Below, piece by piece: positions 5,452 through 7,261 of a stretch of 7,261 nt of DNA. A program made the translations under genes and the position numbers. The notes under the pieces were generated by a model. The model had not been told where the DNA came from. It worked only from the letters and a program-made list of their open reading frames with translations, and did not search any database. Source of the stretch: Solirubrobacteraceae bacterium (GTDB taxonomy: Bacteria; Actinomycetota; Thermoleophilia; Solirubrobacterales; Solirubrobacteraceae); the NCBI GenBank assembly GCA_030043235.1, contig JASHYF010000417.1, positions 1-7,261 of the forward strand, written 5' to 3'. The stretch's first letter is position 1. Every line of letters begins with the position of its first letter.

Positions 5452-6753
5452 ATGGCGATGAGCGGCGTGGCTGCGAGGGAGATCGCCGGCGTGCCGGGGG
5501 CGGCTAAGGCCGCCTCGGCGCTGGACGTGCGCGCGGACTTCCCGATCTTCGCGCGCAACCCCGGCGGGCCGGGCGAGCGGGCCCTCGTCTACCTGGACTC
5601 GGGCGCGACCTCACAGAAGCCGGCGGTGGTGATCGAAGCGCTGGCGGAGCACCTGCGCCACCACAACGCGAACGTCCACCGGGGCGTGTACGCGCTGGCA
5701 CGGGAGGCGGACGCGGCGTACGACGCGGCGCGCGAGCGAGTGGCGGCGTTCGTGGGCGCGAACCCCCGGACGACGATCTTCACGAAGAACGCGACGGAGG
5801 CGATCAACCTGGTTGCGTACTCGTGGGGCCGCGCTGAGGTAAAGCCCGGCGACGCGGTGCTGATCACGCAGATGGAGCACCACGCGAACCTGGTGCCCTG
5901 GCAGGTGTTGTGCGCCGAGCGCGGCGCGAGCCTGCGCTACCTGGAGGTGGACGAGCAGGGCGAGCTGTCTTTGGAGCAGCTCGACGCGGAGCTGGCGCGC
6001 GGCGACGTGAAGCTGGTGGCGTTCGCGCACACCTCGAACGTGCTGGGCACGATCAACCCGGTGGCGGAGATCGCGACGCGGGCGCGGGCGGCGGGCGCGG
6101 TGTCGCTGATCGACGGCGCGCAGGCGGTCCCGCAGATGCCCGTGGACGTGGCGGAGATCGGCGCGGACTTCTATGCGTGGACGGGCCACAAGGCGCTGGG
6201 GCCGACGGGCATCGGCGTGCTGCACGGCCGCGGCGAGCTGCTGGAGGAGATGCAGCCGTTCCTGACGGGTGGCGGCATGATCGCGTCGGTGGACTTCCAG
6301 CGGGCGACTTGGGACGAGCTTCCGTACAAGTTCGAGGCAGGCACGCCGCCGATCGCGGAGGCGGTGGGCCTGGGCGCGGCGGTGGAGTACCTGGACGGAC
6401 TGGGGATGGAGAACGTGCGCGCGCACGAGCGCGCGCTGATGGAGTACATGCTCGAGCGTCTCGGCCAGGTGCCCGGCCTGCGTACGGTGGGCCCACCCGC
6501 CTCGCCGTCGGCGGAGCGCCGCGGCGGCCTCGTGTCGTTCACGATGGAGGGCATCCACCCGCACGACGTGGCGGAGATGTGCGCCCGCGCGGGCGTGTGC
6601 GTCCGCGCGGGCCACCACTGCGCGCAGCCGCTGATGCGCCGCCTGGGCGTGGCGGCGACGGCGCGGGCGAGCGTGGGCGTGTACAACGACCGTACGGACG
6701 TCGACGCGCTGATCGAGGCGCTGATCCAGGGGCGCGAGGTCTTCGGCCTCTGA
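5452..6753 (+). CDS. sufS: SufS, group II cysteine desulfurase
   Basis: SufS uses pyridoxal phosphate to remove sulfur from L-cysteine, leaving alanine and an enzyme persulfide for SufU. Numbering from the ATG at 5452 (433 residues): YLDSGATSQKP (47-57) and NVHRGVYALA (74-83) open the aminotransferase class V fold; His143 in QMEHHAN stacks on the cofactor; DGAQ (Asp221, Gln224) contacts it; Lys247 in WTGHKALGPTG forms the Schiff base; Cys390 in RAGHHCAQPLMRRLG carries the persulfide; ARASVGVYND (404-413) supplies the substrate-binding Arg. The RAGHHCAQP loop and length match group II (SufS/CsdA) rather than NifS/IscS. The start is uncertain: GTG 5449, ATG 5452 and ATG 5458 are in frame, none with a good ribosome binding site. 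The first 25 residues are alanine-rich and outside the fold. It is followed by sufU, its usual partner. Confidence 0.96.
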   Translation: MAMSGVAAREIAGVPGAAKAASALDVRADFPIFARNPGGPGERALVYLDSGATSQKPAVVIEALAEHLRHHNANVHRGVYALAREADAAYDAARERVAAFVGANPRTTIFTKNATEAINLVAYSWGRAEVKPGDAVLITQMEHHANLVPWQVLCAERGASLRYLEVDEQGELSLEQLDAELARGDVKLVAFAHTSNVLGTINPVAEIATRARAAGAVSLIDGAQAVPQMPVDVAEIGADFYAWTGHKALGPTGIGVLHGRGELLEEMQPFLTGGGMIASVDFQRATWDELPYKFEAGTPPIAEAVGLGAAVEYLDGLGMENVRAHERALMEYMLERLGQVPGLRTVGPPASPSAERRGGLVSFTMEGIHPHDVAEMCARAGVCVRAGHHCAQPLMRRLGVAATARASVGVYNDRTDVDALIEALIQGREVFGL

Positions 6754-6772
6754 CTCTCTTGCGTCTTGCACT

Positions 6773-6812
6773 CTGTGAGGCTGTGCAACTGTGAAGCTGT
6801 GAGACTGTGATG
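6773..6812 (+). repeat. Five-unit 8-bp tandem repeat running into the sufU start codon
   Basis: CTGTG recurs at 6773, 6781, 6789, 6797 and 6805, exactly every 8 bp, followed each time by three variable bases that are usually purines. The last unit, CTGTGATG, contains the sufU ATG (6810-6812). The purine-rich ends (GTGAAG, GTGAGA) are the only candidate ribosome binding sequences for sufU, so the repeat is part of its translation start region. Confidence 0.85.
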
Positions 6813-7190
6813 GATGACCTCTACCGCGACTACATCCTCGATCACTACAAGCACCCGCGCAACTTCGGCGAGCTGGAGCCCCACGACCTGGAGGCCCACG
6901 AGCACAACCCCCTGTGCGGCGATGAGCTGTCGGTGCAGATCCGCGTGAAGGACGATCGCATCGAGGATCTGCGCTTCCAGGGCCACGGCTGCGCGATCTC
7001 GCAGGCGGCGGCGTCGATCGCCTCGGAGGAGCTGAAGGGCATGACGCTGCAGGAGATCGGCGAGCTGGGCGCCGACTGGATGATCGAGCTGCTCGGCATC
7101 CCCGTGTCCGCCACCCGGCGCAAGTGCGCCCTGTTGAACCTGAAGGTGGTGCGGGGGGCAGTGACGGGGGACCACGCCTGGCCGGCGTGA
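6810..7190 (+). CDS. sufU: SufU, zinc-dependent sulfur acceptor / Fe-S scaffold-like protein
   Basis: SufU receives the persulfide from SufS and passes sulfur on to the SufB/C/D scaffold; in Bacillus it binds zinc that swaps a ligand with the desulfurase. From the ATG at 6810 the protein has 126 residues and opens with the typical MDDLYRDYILDHYKHPRNFG. The metal ligands are present: Cys36 and Asp38 in NPLCGDE, Cys61 in GHGCAISQAAAS, and Cys106 in TRRKCALLNLK. The residue before Cys106 is Lys rather than the His of IscU, and there is no LPPVK motif, so it is SufU-like. However, Cys61 and Cys106 are only 45 apart, close to IscU (43) and shorter than in Bacillus SufU (62), so the usual SufU insertion is missing. 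A GTG at 6807 is also in frame, but ATG gives the conserved start. It is the last operon gene in view. Confidence 0.94.
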   Translation: MDDLYRDYILDHYKHPRNFGELEPHDLEAHEHNPLCGDELSVQIRVKDDRIEDLRFQGHGCAISQAAASIASEELKGMTLQEIGELGADWMIELLGIPVSATRRKCALLNLKVVRGAVTGDHAWPA

Positions 7191-7191
7191 G

Positions 7192-7224
7192 CGTCGGCCG
7201 ACGGACACACCCGGTGAACGGGTG
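7192..7224. other. Palindrome and stem-loop after sufU, possible operon end
   Basis: CGTCGGCCGACG (7192-7203) is a perfect 12-bp palindrome just after the sufU stop. CACCCG (7208-7213), loop GTGAA and CGGGTG (7219-7224) form a perfect 6-bp stem. No T-tract follows, so this is not a standard intrinsic terminator; it may protect the 3' end or simply reflect high GC. The remaining bases to 7261 show no start of a gene that I can support. Confidence 0.35.
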
Positions 7225-7261
7225 GTGAAGAAGCACACGCGGTCCTCGCGGAATCGTTAGG

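Noticed and set aside
6773..6812. CRISPR array or phage attachment site
   Set aside because: The units are only 8 bp with no unique spacers, and no cas, integrase or tRNA gene is present.
6810..7190. IscU rather than SufU
   Set aside because: The short Cys spacing resembles IscU, but the His before the last Cys and the LPPVK chaperone motif are missing, and the gene follows sufS in a suf operon.
5611..7236. 541- and 355-residue minus-strand open frames opposite sufS and sufU
   Set aside because: Composition is dominated by Arg, His and Ala with no recognisable motif; the opposing genes are certain.

Overview
The window is a compact, very GC-rich bacterial segment dominated by a SUF-type iron-sulfur cluster assembly operon on the + strand. 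GC-rich codon use, mostly weak Shine-Dalgarno signals, a 4-bp ATGA gene overlap and the use of SufU rather than IscU all suggest a high-GC Gram-positive bacterium. The Rrf2-family regulator followed by sufC makes me lean towards a deep-branching actinobacterium such as the Thermoleophilia. That placement is inference, not shown directly.

Layout. Positions 1-947 (minus strand, 3' end cut by the window edge) encode an E1-like adenylyltransferase of the MoeB/ThiF family with a rhodanese domain at its N-terminus; it has a good promoter and ribosome binding site. Positions 1052-1758 (minus) hold a VapBC-type toxin-antitoxin pair with a GTGA overlap. Only 22 bp separate the antitoxin start from the divergent + strand gene at 1781-2482, a SCO1/SenC-family lipoprotein whose start region contains an 18-bp triplicate repeat. 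A 153-bp spacer with a separated 18-bp direct repeat then leads into the SUF operon: Rrf2 regulator (2636-3151), sufC (3161-3991), a SufB/SufD-family scaffold best called sufD (3988-5370), sufS (5452-6753) and sufU (6810-7190). The last 71 bases hold a palindrome and a short hairpin but no gene.

How the genes fit together. SufS takes sulfur from cysteine as a persulfide, SufU accepts it, and SufC drives the SufB/D scaffold on which clusters are built. The Rrf2 protein carries three cysteines placed like the cluster ligands of IscR-type sensors, so it probably ties operon expression to cluster supply. The rhodanese-E1 protein is also a sulfur-transfer enzyme (activation of a MoaD/ThiS/CysO-type carrier), so most of the window concerns moving sulfur; the toxin-antitoxin pair looks like an insertion into this neighbourhood.

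I do not see a wholly new system. The points that stand out are the absence of a second SufB/D gene beside sufC, a SufU that lacks the usual SufU insertion, a SCO protein lacking the copper-ligand histidine, and a recurring habit of short tandem duplications: 18 bp in sco, 14 bp in sufC read in two frames, 11 bp before sufS, and a five-unit 8-bp repeat that runs into the sufU start codon.
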